Assembly (NCBI RefSeq): GCF_030296775.1
Contig: NZ_AP027742.1
Coordinates: 2,356,001-2,420,000, forward strand
DNA length: 64,000 bases
Source of the DNA: Claveliimonas bilis
GTDB taxonomy: Bacteria > Bacillota > Clostridia > Lachnospirales > Lachnospiraceae
Direction of reading: 5' to 3'
This document shows, piece by piece, positions 33,223 through 42,980 of this stretch. Numbering within the stretch: position 1 is the first letter of the stretch; each line of letters opens with the position of its first letter. A program made the position numbers and the translations under genes. Below the pieces are notes generated by a model, which ran no database searches, was not told where the DNA came from, and was given only the letters and a program-made list of their open reading frames with translations.

Positions 33223-34359
33223 ATGAATGAATTTACACACTCCTTTTTATCGTCTGCTGAGGTAAGACGCAAAAAAATCGGTTTTATCGGACTTGGGCTG
33301 ATCGGCGGCTCCATTGCCCGGGCAATCCGGCAGTATTATCCGGAATATACCATTACCGCATTTGACAAAAACAAAGAAACGCTGGCACTTGCTACCCAGG
33401 AGTCTGTGATCGACGTTGCCGCCGTTCATATTGACGACAGTTTCCGGGGATGCGACTATATTTTCTTATGCGCCCCTGTTTCCTATAATAATGCTTATCT
33501 TAAGCAGGTTGCCTGTTATCTGAAAGAGGGATGCATTCTGACGGATGTAGGCAGCGTGAAGACAAGCATCCATCAGGAAATTAAAAAACTGAAATTAGGG
33601 AAGTATTTCATTGGCGGACATCCTATGGCCGGCTCTGAAAAAAGCGGATATACCAATTCCAAGGCAATGCTGATCGAAAATGCCTACTATATCCTGACTC
33701 CTGCCCAGGAAGTCCCTGAAGAGAAGATTTCGGAATTTCAGAATTTTATTGAAAGCCTGAAGGCGCTGCCGGTTGTGCTGGACTATCATCTCCATGATCA
33801 GATCACAGCCGCTATCAGCCACCTTCCCCACATTATCGCCTCCACCCTCGTCTGCCTGGTAAGAGATGCAGATACGCCGGATGAGCTGATGAAACAGCTG
33901 GCAGCCGGAGGTTTTAAAGATATCACGCGGATCGCCTCCTCCTCGCCTACCATGTGGCAGCATATCTGTCTGAAAAACAAAGAGAATATCTCTCATATTC
34001 TGGAACAGTATATTTCTGTACTGGAAGAGGCAAAAGCATCGGTAGACGAAGGGGATGAACAGGCCCTTTACCATCTTTTCGACAGTTCAAGGAATTATAG
34101 AAATTCGATTCCCGGCGGATCATCAGGACCCATCAAAAAAGTATTTGCCGTTTACTGTGATATCATTGACGAAGCCGGAGGGATTGCAACAATTGCCACC
34201 ATTCTTGCTTCCAATAACATCAACCTGAAAAACATCGGCATCATTCACAACCGCGAATTTGAAGAAGGGGTTCTGCGCATAGAATTTTACGATGACGCCT
34301 CCTCAAGAAAGGCGTCGGAACTTCTGCAGAAATACAGGTATATTGTTTATGAACGGTAA
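33223..34359 (+). CDS. tyrA: prephenate dehydrogenase
   Basis: 378-residue enzyme of tyrosine synthesis: oxidises prephenate to 4-hydroxyphenylpyruvate with NAD+. The N-terminal Rossmann motif is GFIGLGLIGGSIARAI (about 20-35), the catalytic region has GGHPMAGSEKSG, and the last ~75 residues form an ACT domain (IIDEAGGIATIATILASNN), suggesting feedback control by tyrosine. It overlaps aroA by 11 bases. Confidence 0.95.
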   Translation: MNEFTHSFLSSAEVRRKKIGFIGLGLIGGSIARAIRQYYPEYTITAFDKNKETLALATQESVIDVAAVHIDDSFRGCDYIFLCAPVSYNNAYLKQVACYLKEGCILTDVGSVKTSIHQEIKKLKLGKYFIGGHPMAGSEKSGYTNSKAMLIENAYYILTPAQEVPEEKISEFQNFIESLKALPVVLDYHLHDQITAAISHLPHIIASTLVCLVRDADTPDELMKQLAAGGFKDITRIASSSPTMWQHICLKNKENISHILEQYISVLEEAKASVDEGDEQALYHLFDSSRNYRNSIPGGSSGPIKKVFAVYCDIIDEAGGIATIATILASNNINLKNIGIIHNREFEEGVLRIEFYDDASSRKASELLQKYRYIVYER

Positions 34360-35710
34360 GTTTACACACAATCAGTTGATCACTCCCGCAATGCACCCGC
34401 TGTCCGGAACTATCCGCATTCCCGGCGATAAATCTATTTCTCACCGCGCCGTTATGCTGGGCGCCATTGCAAAGGGAACCACAAGGATACAGGGATTTCT
34501 GCCCGGAGCGGACTGCCTGTCTACAATAGAATGTTTTCAGAAAATGGGGATACGTATAGAATATGCAGACTCTTCCAGCGTACGTTCCGACAATTCTTTT
34601 TCACCGGAACTTCTTGTACATGGCCAGGGGCTCCATGGATTGAAGCAGCCGGATGGACCTTTGTATACGGGAAACAGCGGAACAACTACCCGGCTGATCT
34701 CCGGTATTCTGGCAGGACAGGATTTCAGCTGCATTTTGACAGGGGACGACTCTCTGAACCGGCGGCCGATGAATCGGATCATCGAGCCTCTGTCCCAGAT
34801 GGGCGCTTCTATTAAAAGCATTTCCGGAAATGGCTGTGCGCCCCTTGGCATCTCCCCCGGAAAGCTTCATGGGATCCGGTATAACTCCAAAGTTGCATCT
34901 GCCCAGGTAAAATCTGCCGTCCTTCTGGCCGGGCTGTATGCAGACTCCCCCACAGAGGTGACAGAGCCCGCGCTTTCCCGAAATCATACGGAATCCATGC
35001 TGTCCGGCTTTGGTGCCGACGTTTCCTCGCATCAAAATGAGAATGGTTCCTGGTGCGCCTCCATCCAGCCCTGCCGGGAACTTTTTGCCCAGGATATCCA
35101 GGTACCCGGAGACATTTCCTCAGCAGCCTATTTCATTGCTGCTGCCCTTCTGATCCCCGGCTCCCGGCTTCTTATCAAAAACACCGGGATCAATCCCACC
35201 CGGGCCGGCATCCTGAAAATATGCAGGGAAATGGGCGCTGACATCACCTGCATCAATCAGCATGTTTCTGCCGGTGAGCCTACCGCTGATCTGCTGGTAA
35301 ACTACTCTCCTCTTCACGGCACAGCCATTGGCGGATCTGATATCCCTACTCTCATTGACGAGCTGCCGGTTATCGCTGTTCTTGCAGCATACGCCAAAGG
35401 TACCACTGTCATCTCCGATGCCGCTGAACTGAAAGTCAAAGAAAGCAACCGGATCGACAGCATCACCCGCGGACTTCAGGCTATGGGCGCTGATGTCATT
35501 CCCACTGATGACGGCATGATCATCCACGGCGGAAAAGCATTGAGGGGCGCCGCAATCGACAGCTTCCTTGATCACCGGATTGCCATGGCATTTACAGTGG
35601 CGGCCCTTGCAGCGGAAGGGGAGACCATTATACAAAACGCCCAGTGCGTGGACGTTTCCTATCCGGGATTTTATGATGAAATATGCAGTTTGGGACGTAA
35701 CACTTTTTAA
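34349..35710 (+). CDS. aroA: 3-phosphoshikimate 1-carboxyvinyltransferase (EPSP synthase)
   Basis: 453-residue shikimate-pathway enzyme that joins shikimate 3-phosphate with PEP. Motifs are GDKSISHRAVMLG near the N-terminus, YTGNSGTTTRLISG (about 109-122), and RNHTESML. The start at 34349 lies inside the tyrA end (ATGAACGGTAA), giving coupled translation. The last nine codons lie within a 51-base perfect palindrome, so the C-terminal residues (SLGRNTF) seem imposed by that element. Confidence 0.95.
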   Translation: MNGKFTHNQLITPAMHPLSGTIRIPGDKSISHRAVMLGAIAKGTTRIQGFLPGADCLSTIECFQKMGIRIEYADSSSVRSDNSFSPELLVHGQGLHGLKQPDGPLYTGNSGTTTRLISGILAGQDFSCILTGDDSLNRRPMNRIIEPLSQMGASIKSISGNGCAPLGISPGKLHGIRYNSKVASAQVKSAVLLAGLYADSPTEVTEPALSRNHTESMLSGFGADVSSHQNENGSWCASIQPCRELFAQDIQVPGDISSAAYFIAAALLIPGSRLLIKNTGINPTRAGILKICREMGADITCINQHVSAGEPTADLLVNYSPLHGTAIGGSDIPTLIDELPVIAVLAAYAKGTTVISDAAELKVKESNRIDSITRGLQAMGADVIPTDDGMIIHGGKALRGAAIDSFLDHRIAMAFTVAALAAEGETIIQNAQCVDVSYPGFYDEICSLGRNTF

Positions 35711-35733
35711 AAGTGTTACGTCCCAAACTGCAT
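35683..35733. repeat. 51-base perfect palindrome overlapping the aroA stop
   Basis: Arms of 25 bases (ATGCAGTTTGGGACGTAACAC plus TTTT, and the exact complement) around one central base. It includes the aroA stop codon. It can serve as a terminator for aroA and the convergent phosphatase gene, but the symmetry is far beyond need. It resembles the GGGGACAGAG palindrome at 23581 in style. Confidence 0.85.
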
Positions 35734-35775
35734 AATACCATGGGTAAAACTGCGAAATACCCCGTCCTTTTTTGC

Positions 35776-36948
35776 TTAATAATACTTCACTGTCACACTT
35801 TTCCCCAAATGTTCCGCACATTCTTTCAGCTGTTCCACAAGATTCATCCGAACACTCAGATCAAAAGGAAGATTAGAGCTTTGATGTGCCGGATTCAAAG
35901 ATTTCCCCACAAAGAGGTGAAGATCCGTACATTCTTCGATTAAAAGCTTGGCCAGCTTTGCCGCTCCGCTTTTTCCGTCCAGTTCATCGAAAAATTCTTC
36001 ATCAAAATCATCCTGCTCATATCTTTTCAAAAGTCCCAATGCTTTACCGATGGTAAGAACCCCTTCCGTCACCAGATCCAGACCTTCGATCGTCGCTGTA
36101 GGCGGAACGCTCGGATCTGCATAATCCAGTGATGTAATGATCTCCTTTTTCAGGACTCTGGCAGCAATATTGGCACTTGTACCTCCGCAGACAACTTTTT
36201 TCCCTTCGTTTTTCATAAAATCATGAATCACCTGTTCATCGTCCTCTTTATTGGTTGGAGGACCGGTAAAAATATTCACAATTCTCCGTTCGATCACACG
36301 AGTCACTGCTACTGTCGTATCATCTCCCGGCTTCTCGCCATACAGCTCAAAGCAGGCCTGCGACAGCATTGCGGCAAGCCGGGATGCGGATAATGTCTCT
36401 TTCGTGCATTTCAGTGTATATTCAGCCATGCTTTCCCATGTCCATCCGAAATTCAAAAGCTCGCCGACTCCCGCATAGATCACGCCGTCGCTCATCAGCA
36501 CAAAGCAGTCGTTTAACTGTACCTGAAACCGATATTCCCTGATCTTCTTGTCCTCGATCATCCGTTCCTCATATGGATAATCCACGATTTTTTTATCCCG
36601 GATAAAAACGCAGGAAGGATTGTCAAATTCTACCAGATACGCACTTCCATCATGGAAAATCTGCAGAATACTGAAGGTGGCATAGGCAACTTCTCTCACT
36701 TTACAGACCGGCAGCGTACTCGCGATGGTCTCCACACAGGAATCAATGGCCGCTCCATTCAGAAGCATGGTGCCGAGGATTTTAGACGTCAAAGTTGCCA
36801 GAATATTGGCTTTTACTCCGCTTCCCATGCCATCTGCCAGGATCACAATATCTGAATCCTTTGTTTTCAGAATCTCAACCTTATCTCCACACAGCTCCTC
36901 ATGGTGTTTATTCAGACTCTTCCACGCTATATCAACACGAACGCTCAT
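35776..36948 (-). CDS. SpoIIE-type PP2C serine/threonine phosphatase
   Basis: 390-residue phosphatase with PP2C metal-site motifs (ILADGMGSG near 40 and GDDTTVAV near 215) and a ~170-residue C-terminal extension of unknown fold. The start (MSVRVDIAWKS) overlaps the stop of the HydS-like hydrogenase gene upstream (36950), so the two are coupled. Known sensory [FeFe] hydrogenases are often paired with such phosphatases, so it probably converts a redox or H2 signal to dephosphorylation of a target. The target is unknown. Confidence 0.88.
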   Translation of the reverse strand: MSVRVDIAWKSLNKHHEELCGDKVEILKTKDSDIVILADGMGSGVKANILATLTSKILGTMLLNGAAIDSCVETIASTLPVCKVREVAYATFSILQIFHDGSAYLVEFDNPSCVFIRDKKIVDYPYEERMIEDKKIREYRFQVQLNDCFVLMSDGVIYAGVGELLNFGWTWESMAEYTLKCTKETLSASRLAAMLSQACFELYGEKPGDDTTVAVTRVIERRIVNIFTGPPTNKEDDEQVIHDFMKNEGKKVVCGGTSANIAARVLKKEIITSLDYADPSVPPTATIEGLDLVTEGVLTIGKALGLLKRYEQDDFDEEFFDELDGKSGAAKLAKLLIEECTDLHLFVGKSLNPAHQSSNLPFDLSVRMNLVEQLKECAEHLGKSVTVKYY

Positions 36949-36949
36949 A

Positions 36950-38668
36950 TCATTCTTCCTCTTCAAATAAAATGGAATCCCTAAGCTTTGACAGCGTTAC
37001 CTTTGTCTCTGCCGTTGTTTCTCCAAGAAGCCCTGCAATCTCCTGCGCAACCATCATCTGTTTGTCAATGACTTTCTGCGCCATCTCCACTGTCTCCATC
37101 TTCAAATGGTAATGCTGTTCCCTTGCCTTTTCTTCTTTTGTCACATCCTGGTAAGTCACAAGAACGGATTCCAGATGGTCAATATAAATAATGCTCTCTA
37201 CTACCATCATTTCCGACGCATCCAGGCTGACTTTCTTTCGTATGATCTGTTCCTTTGTATCCAATACCTGAACGATATCCTCCGGCTCAATAAATTCAAA
37301 AATATACCGCTCCAGCGCCTCTTCTCTGGATACCCCCAGCATCTTCTGGGCTTTTTTATTACATTCCCGGATCCGAAGCTCTTTATCAATGATCAGTATC
37401 ATACTGGGCGTCACATCCATAACAATATTGGACATAGACTCTGCCTGTGCAACTGCATGGGGCAGACACATGCCGATCTCTGCTTTTTTCTGAAAAACTG
37501 CTTTCGCCTTTGCACGACAGCTTGGATAACCGCATGCCCCGCAGTTCAGCTCATCTTCTTTGGTGTATTTTCCCATAGCGTGCAGCACTTCTTCCATCTG
37601 CTCTTCTGTCGGCTCCATATCTGTCACACGGCGGTCCATAAATATTTTCTCCATGTCCACGCCGCTGCCATCGATCTCACTTGCTTCCTCCCGGTAAACC
37701 GCCTGATCCTCTACGTCCATCTTTGCTCGGACCACAGACCGCTGCCATTTATCGGATGCAGGCCCTTTTATGCACCCTCCTTCACAGACATTCACCTCAA
37801 AAAAGCAGTTTTCAATCTCATTCTTTTTCAATTCATCAAAAAGTTCCATACATGCAGTAAGTCCGTCTACAGAAACTTTATAGTAATTATCCTCCACGGA
37901 ACTTGCCCGAATGGATTTGATAATACCCCCTCCTACAGGATACAGCTGATTTACTTTCGGACTCGGGTTGCCAAGAGGCTCGCTTGGACACTCTTTCGGG
38001 TTGATTCCTTCCCTTTCCCACCACTTTACAATTTCTTCAAAGGTAAGAATAGCGTCAATAGCCCCGCTTACTCTTTCATCACCTTCCGCTTCCTCTTTTT
38101 TGGCAATACAGGGACCCAGAAATACAACTTTCACATCATCCCCGTAAATCTGCCGGATCAGGCGTCCATGAGCGATCATAGGCGATACCACCGGCGCCAT
38201 CAAAGGAACAAGCTCAGGGTAATATTTCTCGATCAGATCGTTTACACTGGGACAGCATGTTGTGATAATGTTGGTCATCTTTCCCTCTTTTAAGAGCCGG
38301 CGATATTCTTTTGTTACCAGGGCCGCTCCTTCCGCCGTTTCTCTCACTTCATAAAATCCAAGCTTTTTCAGGGCCGATACAACCTGTCCCGGCTTGTCAT
38401 AGTCCAGCACTCCCAGATAGGAAGGCGCAATAGAAATGATAACCTTCATATTCTGCCGAAGATAGCCTACAACCCGGTCCATATCACTTGCAAATTTCTT
38501 CGCATTCTGGGGACAGACTTCCAGACAATGCCCGCAGTTGATACAGTGGTCTTTCATAATATGAGCCTGGGCATTCTGCACGGAGATTGCCTTTACCTCG
38601 CAGTGACGTACACATTTATAGCAATGTCTGCAGCTTGCATCCTTAAAATCTATAACCCGCATTCTCAC
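36950..38668 (-). CDS. sensory [FeFe]-hydrogenase-like protein with PAS domain (HydS type)
   Basis: 572 residues. Two [4Fe-4S] ferredoxin motifs (CRHCYKCVRHC, CINCGHCLEVC) occur at about 13-52. The H-cluster domain follows with TTCCPS (L1), GPCIAKK (L2) and VNVCEGGC (L3), so all four cysteine ligands are present, although L1 lacks the usual TSCCPxW form. Then come a four-cysteine Fe-S motif (CGACGYPSC...C, about 385) and a PAS domain (about 415-530) with a coiled tail. This layout matches group C sensory hydrogenases. It probably senses H2 or redox state and signals to the phosphatase encoded next. It overlaps neighbours on both sides. Confidence 0.9.
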   Translation of the reverse strand: MRMRVIDFKDASCRHCYKCVRHCEVKAISVQNAQAHIMKDHCINCGHCLEVCPQNAKKFASDMDRVVGYLRQNMKVIISIAPSYLGVLDYDKPGQVVSALKKLGFYEVRETAEGAALVTKEYRRLLKEGKMTNIITTCCPSVNDLIEKYYPELVPLMAPVVSPMIAHGRLIRQIYGDDVKVVFLGPCIAKKEEAEGDERVSGAIDAILTFEEIVKWWEREGINPKECPSEPLGNPSPKVNQLYPVGGGIIKSIRASSVEDNYYKVSVDGLTACMELFDELKKNEIENCFFEVNVCEGGCIKGPASDKWQRSVVRAKMDVEDQAVYREEASEIDGSGVDMEKIFMDRRVTDMEPTEEQMEEVLHAMGKYTKEDELNCGACGYPSCRAKAKAVFQKKAEIGMCLPHAVAQAESMSNIVMDVTPSMILIIDKELRIRECNKKAQKMLGVSREEALERYIFEFIEPEDIVQVLDTKEQIIRKKVSLDASEMMVVESIIYIDHLESVLVTYQDVTKEEKAREQHYHLKMETVEMAQKVIDKQMMVAQEIAGLLGETTAETKVTLSKLRDSILFEEEE

Positions 38669-38904
38669 TCCTCCTTTCCTATGATCTTAAAAAAGAACTC
38701 ATCCACCTCTTCCGGCCCGATATGGTAAATCTCATCATCCACTTTCACACTGACTTTCCTGGAGCACTTTCCCATGCAAAAAGATCCTCCCAGTTCAATC
38801 TGTTCATCCATTCCCTGTTCTTTTACCAGTTCCTGTATCCTTTTTACTACAGTCTCTGATCCCCGCAAATGACAGGAACTTCCAATACAAATTTTAATCT
38901 TCAT
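38665..38904 (-). CDS. thioredoxin-like [2Fe-2S] ferredoxin domain protein
   Basis: 79 residues with the four cysteines of the NuoE-like fold (CIGSSC near the start, then FCMGKC near 43-48). ATG 38904 follows a GGGGGATACCGG region. It overlaps the HydS-like gene by 4 bases (ATGA), so it is the first gene of the sensory module and likely supplies or takes electrons from it. Confidence 0.85.
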   Translation of the reverse strand: MKIKICIGSSCHLRGSETVVKRIQELVKEQGMDEQIELGGSFCMGKCSRKVSVKVDDEIYHIGPEEVDEFFFKIIGKEE

Positions 38905-39101
38905 CCGGTATCCCCCTTTATTTTTCGGGCTTTTATCATAGTATATCATCCGCTTTGTCCCCCTGCAACGGAAACAGCAATATACGCCACAATAATAGTG
39001 TCTGATACCGCTTGCTTTTTGTCCTGCTCAGATTTACAATAAAATCAGTTTACAAAAACACATTGGTTGTACTTATGTAACATACAAAAGAGGTGGGGAA
39101 C

Positions 39102-40448
39102 ATGTCGGAATTGAAACGTCACAGAAAAAAACAAAAAAGGAGAAAGTCCAGACATCTGCTGGCCGGAAGCTCGGCATTCTATGCCGGTGTTTTCTCCTGT
39201 ATTGCTGCAGCCATTGTTGTTTCAGCCCTTCTGTCTGTCTATTTTCCGACTGCAGCAAAACCGGAAAAGGGAAAGCCCAAGGCAGTGGAAGTATCCGCAG
39301 AGCCTTCCACCGCCAAAAAACCGGCTTCTATCACTTATACAGCCGCCGGAGACATTATTCTCCACAAACCGTTTCTGGAATCTCCCGTTTATCTGGATTC
39401 CCAGGACGGGACCTATGATTACACATCCATTTTCACCTACTGCAAAGATCTCCTGTCAGAGGCCGACTATACCTCTGTCACCTTTGAAGGTTCTCTTGTA
39501 GATGGAAGTAACGGCTACAGCGGATACCCTATGTTTCAGGGTCCTGACGCCCTGGCCGACGCTCTGGCAGCAAGCGGGATCGATATGGTAAATCTTGCCA
39601 GCAATCATGTATATGATGCAGCAGAAGAAGGTTTTCTGCGTACATTGGATGTAATAAAGCAGAAAAATCTTATCCCCTGCGGTGTCCGGTCTTCCGAAGA
39701 GGAAAACAGATATACTATTCAGGATATCGGCGGGATCAAAGTCGGCATCATCAGTTATGTATATGAGACAACCGAAGCGGGCGGGGCTCCATCCATTAAC
39801 GGCATTCCCTTGTCCGACAGCGCTTCCGCTCTGATCAATTCTTTCGATTACAATGATCTGGACAGTTTCTATACAGAACTTCAGGATTCTTTGGAGGCAA
39901 TGGAAAAAGACGGAGCTGAATATACTATCGCTTATATGCATTGGGGCACTGAGTACCAGACGCAACAGTCCCAGCAACAGGAGGAGATTGCACAGAAATT
40001 ATGTGATCTGGGGATTGACGTTCTGATCGGCAGTCATCCTCATGTCATTCAGCCGGTAGATCTTCTCACAAGCACGAACGGAGAACACCAGATGGTATGC
40101 GCCTACGCCATCGGCAACTTTCTTTCCAATCAGCAAAAAGAATATATGCAGGCCGAAATGCCCACAGGCGAGACAGAGGATGGATATGTTCTCAGTCTTT
40201 CTATCGACAGAGATAAAAAAGGCAATATTTCTCTGACTGACGCTGTTTTCACTCCTACCTGGGTCTATCGCTTTGATGATGTGGGAGCACAGTTTTATAT
40301 CCTTCCTGTCAACGATCCGGCTGCCCTGGAAACTTCAACCGGCATTTCCGGCATTTCAGCGGAAGCCCAGGAGTCTGCCAGCCGCACCGGGGCTATCATT
40401 AACGAAGGAGTGGAAAAAGTAAGAGCAGCTCTTCCCATCAGAAGTTAA
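39102..40448 (+). CDS. CapA family (poly-gamma-glutamate synthesis type) metallophosphatase-like protein
   Basis: 448 residues: a basic N-terminus (KRHRKKQKRRKSR), one membrane anchor (about 25-48), a linker, then the CapA domain with AAGDIILH, NLASNHVYD and IGSHPHVIQP metal-site motifs. It is expected outside the membrane. The family includes proteins for polyglutamate capsules, but no capB/capC is nearby, so the substrate is unknown. ATG 39102 follows GAGGTGGGGAAC. Confidence 0.88.
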   Translation: MSELKRHRKKQKRRKSRHLLAGSSAFYAGVFSCIAAAIVVSALLSVYFPTAAKPEKGKPKAVEVSAEPSTAKKPASITYTAAGDIILHKPFLESPVYLDSQDGTYDYTSIFTYCKDLLSEADYTSVTFEGSLVDGSNGYSGYPMFQGPDALADALAASGIDMVNLASNHVYDAAEEGFLRTLDVIKQKNLIPCGVRSSEEENRYTIQDIGGIKVGIISYVYETTEAGGAPSINGIPLSDSASALINSFDYNDLDSFYTELQDSLEAMEKDGAEYTIAYMHWGTEYQTQQSQQQEEIAQKLCDLGIDVLIGSHPHVIQPVDLLTSTNGEHQMVCAYAIGNFLSNQQKEYMQAEMPTGETEDGYVLSLSIDRDKKGNISLTDAVFTPTWVYRFDDVGAQFYILPVNDPAALETSTGISGISAEAQESASRTGAIINEGVEKVRAALPIRS

Positions 40449-40465
40449 ATCTGATGGGATTTTTA
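40434..40465 (+). terminator. terminator overlapping the capA-like stop
   Basis: CCCATCAGA and TCTGATGGG pair around the stop codon; ATTTTTAT follows. Confidence 0.8.
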
Positions 40466-41110
40466 TACGCTGCCGTAAATATCTTCCACTGTTTCCGCAA
40501 GGTAATCCGCCCCGGCCGTCTCCAGTTCTTCCCTGCTTCCGTATCCGTACAGCACGCCCATACTGTCAAGGCCGTTTTCTTTCGCCCCCTGGATATCATG
40601 CTTCCTGTCGCCGATCATGAGTGCTTTTCTTTTATCTGTAATACTGCACTGCTCCAGGGCATAGGCGATCACATCTCCCTTTTTCACACGATTTTCATCC
40701 ATAGTAGCCCCGGCAACAAACGTAAAATAGCTGTCCAGGTGAAAGTATTCCAGAATCTGGCCTGCAAAAAATTCCGGTTTTGAGGTGGCCAGCACCAGCG
40801 TTTTGCCGTCTTCCTTCATTCTCTTCAACACATCTTCTATTCCCGGATAAAGCTTATTCTCAAATATTCCTTTTTTGCTGTAATATTCCCGGTAAAACCT
40901 GATCCCTTTTTTCGCCTCGTCCGCCGAAAATCCATAAAACTCCCGGAAGGAATCTGCCAGCGGGGGGCCGATAAATCGATAGAGTTTCCTTCTGTCCCTC
41001 TCATGGATTCCGAATTTTTGCAGTGCATACATAACAGAATTGGTAATTCCCTCTCCCGGGTCTGTCACCGTTCCGTCCAGATCAAACAAAAAATACTGAT
41101 AATTCTTCAT
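40463..41110 (-). CDS. HAD family hydrolase, phosphoglycolate-phosphatase-like
   Basis: 215-residue HAD phosphatase with DLDGT near the N-terminus, a helical cap, TSKP (motif II), and GDRKHDIQGAK (motif IV). Probably a small-molecule phosphatase of the Gph/PpaX group. Its 5' end is 25 bases from the 3' end of the group II intron, with AGGAGGAAAC before the ATG. Confidence 0.87.
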   Translation of the reverse strand: MKNYQYFLFDLDGTVTDPGEGITNSVMYALQKFGIHERDRRKLYRFIGPPLADSFREFYGFSADEAKKGIRFYREYYSKKGIFENKLYPGIEDVLKRMKEDGKTLVLATSKPEFFAGQILEYFHLDSYFTFVAGATMDENRVKKGDVIAYALEQCSITDKRKALMIGDRKHDIQGAKENGLDSMGVLYGYGSREELETAGADYLAETVEDIYGSV

Positions 41111-41134
41111 GTTTCCTCCTGAAATCTCCTTCTA

Positions 41135-42979
41135 ATCGAGTAGGAGGTAGGCGATTATTTCGCCTACCGACCTCTCACACCACCGTGCGTACCGTTCGGT
41201 ACACGGCGGTTCAATCAACTTAACAAGTAACCCGCCTTTCGGCGTAGTAGTCTTCCATAGATACAAGCCCAAACTTAGCCAGTCTCTCTTTACTGATTCC
41301 AATGTGGAGATTCCAGCTCCTGCACACTCTGGCATATCCCTTTGCATACGAAATACCATGTGCCGCACGCCGTGGCAGTCCGAGCTTGATAAGGTTCTTT
41401 TCCCTGTTCTTAGGTGTTTTCCAGTGTTTCCAGATACACATCCGCAATCGAAAGCGGATATGCTTATCGAGCTTTCCACATAACTTTTTCATGCTTCCGA
41501 TTTTGAAGTAATTAATCCATCCTCGTATCAGTTGGTTGAGTTTCTCCACCTTATAGGTGTTGCTGACTCCCCAACTCCTACATGTAAGTTTCTTCATTTG
41601 CTCCTTAAACTTTTCCACCGCTTTCGTGTGGGGTCTGGCTTTATATCCTTTGGCAAATGAGTCATAGTAAAATCCAAACCCAAGATACTTTATCCCTTTT
41701 GGTTTATCTACCTTGCTCTTTTCGGCATTCACTTTGAGTCCGAGTTTATTCTCTATAAATCTCGTCACACTCTTCATGACCCGTTCCGCCGCCTGCCTGC
41801 TCCCGACCATGATGATTAGGTCATCGGCATACCTGACAAAATCCAGCCCTCTTGCTTCCAGTTCCTTGTCCAGCTCGTTAAGCATGATATTCGCTAATAA
41901 TGGCGAGATATTCCCTCCCTGCGGTGTGCCGACTATTGTATCTTCATACTCATCGTCTATCATCACTCCGCTGACTAGAAACTTTCTTACCACTGATATC
42001 ACATCCCCGTCCTTTATGGTTCGTCCGATGATTGTCATCAGCTTATCATGGTCTACCGTATCAAAGAACTTCGCAAGGTCAATGTCTACTATCCAGCTGT
42101 GTCCGTCATTCATCATCTCCAATGCCTTTAGGACTGCCTGCTGTGCGCATCGGTTTGGTCTGAATCCGTAACTATGGTCATGAAACTGCTCCTCAAATAT
42201 CGGAGTCAATACCTGTGCTACCGCCTGTTGTACAAAACGATCAACTACCGTCGGCACCCCCAGGTTCCTTACTCCTCCGTCTGGCTTCGGTATCTCCACT
42301 CTGCGTACCGGCTGCGGCTTATATTTTCTCCTCCGTAGCTGTTCCATGATGTTCTCGCCGTTTTCCGAAAGGTATGGACCGAGTTCTTCCACGGTCATTC
42401 CGTCTACCCCTGCCGCTCCTTTGTTCCTGACGACTTGCAGATATGCCGCATTAAGATTGTCCTTACTCAATATCTGCTCCATTAGACTACTTATGTCCAT
42501 GCGTTGTTTCCTTTCTGCCCCTTTTGCCTTTTCCGCCTTTGAAGTTATCGACAGGCGTTGCTCCGGCTACGAAGTGGAACGTACTTCAACTGATTGATTG
42601 TTCAGCCCTTCGCTCCATTCCCATTACAGGAACTTCCTCACTACTATGGCTTCTGCTGACTTCTCACTGTTCGTTGTTACTACGGCTGATGAAACCGCCT
42701 GTGAGACCTCCCCAGTTAAGGTGCGTATTCTTTCCCTCCATGCACCTGCCACATTTACTCGTACTTCCGGCAACCTTTTGGACTTCAGTGCCTTTTGCCA
42801 CCTTATCCGCATTTCCGAGCCTTATATGCGGTTCCTGTCCGTCAGGTCAGAGGTTTGCTTACAGCTTCTTTCAGATTCCGTCTCACGGCGGACACCCTTG
42901 CTGTTCGGCTATGTGCTTCGTCGTTGCCTACGCGCACTTGGGACTTTCACCCATTAGAATACGCCCATGCTGGGCAAAC
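41135..42979 (-). mobile_element. class C (IIC) group II intron with maturase
   Basis: About 1.85 kb on the minus strand. The 5' end (GTTTGCCCAGCATGGGCG... GGTGAAAGTCCC) begins at about 42979, directly after the terminator hairpin of hydA. The 3' end has a domain V-like hairpin (GAACCGCCGTGTACCG ... CGGTACGCACGGTGG, about 41176-41208) and a domain VI hairpin ending in CTACTCGAT at 41135. Insertion behind a rho-independent terminator is the known habit of class C introns. Exact ends are approximate, and the 5' GTTTG differs from the common GTGYG. Confidence 0.85.
41220..42500 (-). CDS. ltrA: group II intron reverse transcriptase/maturase
   Basis: 426 residues: reverse transcriptase with YADD (FVRYADDLI, about 222-225), the SPLLANIMLNELD segment and a maturase (X) domain at the C-terminus (GWINYFKIGSMKK). 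No HNH endonuclease domain follows, as in class C introns, which retrotranspose without one. The ORF lies within the intron, and both RT and intron core look intact. Confidence 0.95.
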   Translation of the reverse strand: MDISSLMEQILSKDNLNAAYLQVVRNKGAAGVDGMTVEELGPYLSENGENIMEQLRRRKYKPQPVRRVEIPKPDGGVRNLGVPTVVDRFVQQAVAQVLTPIFEEQFHDHSYGFRPNRCAQQAVLKALEMMNDGHSWIVDIDLAKFFDTVDHDKLMTIIGRTIKDGDVISVVRKFLVSGVMIDDEYEDTIVGTPQGGNISPLLANIMLNELDKELEARGLDFVRYADDLIIMVGSRQAAERVMKSVTRFIENKLGLKVNAEKSKVDKPKGIKYLGFGFYYDSFAKGYKARPHTKAVEKFKEQMKKLTCRSWGVSNTYKVEKLNQLIRGWINYFKIGSMKKLCGKLDKHIRFRLRMCIWKHWKTPKNREKNLIKLGLPRRAAHGISYAKGYARVCRSWNLHIGISKERLAKFGLVSMEDYYAERRVTC

Positions 42980-42980
42980 A

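Noticed and set aside
37106-38293. 395-codon open frame on the plus strand
   Set aside because: Antisense to the HydS-like hydrogenase; no recognisable protein features.
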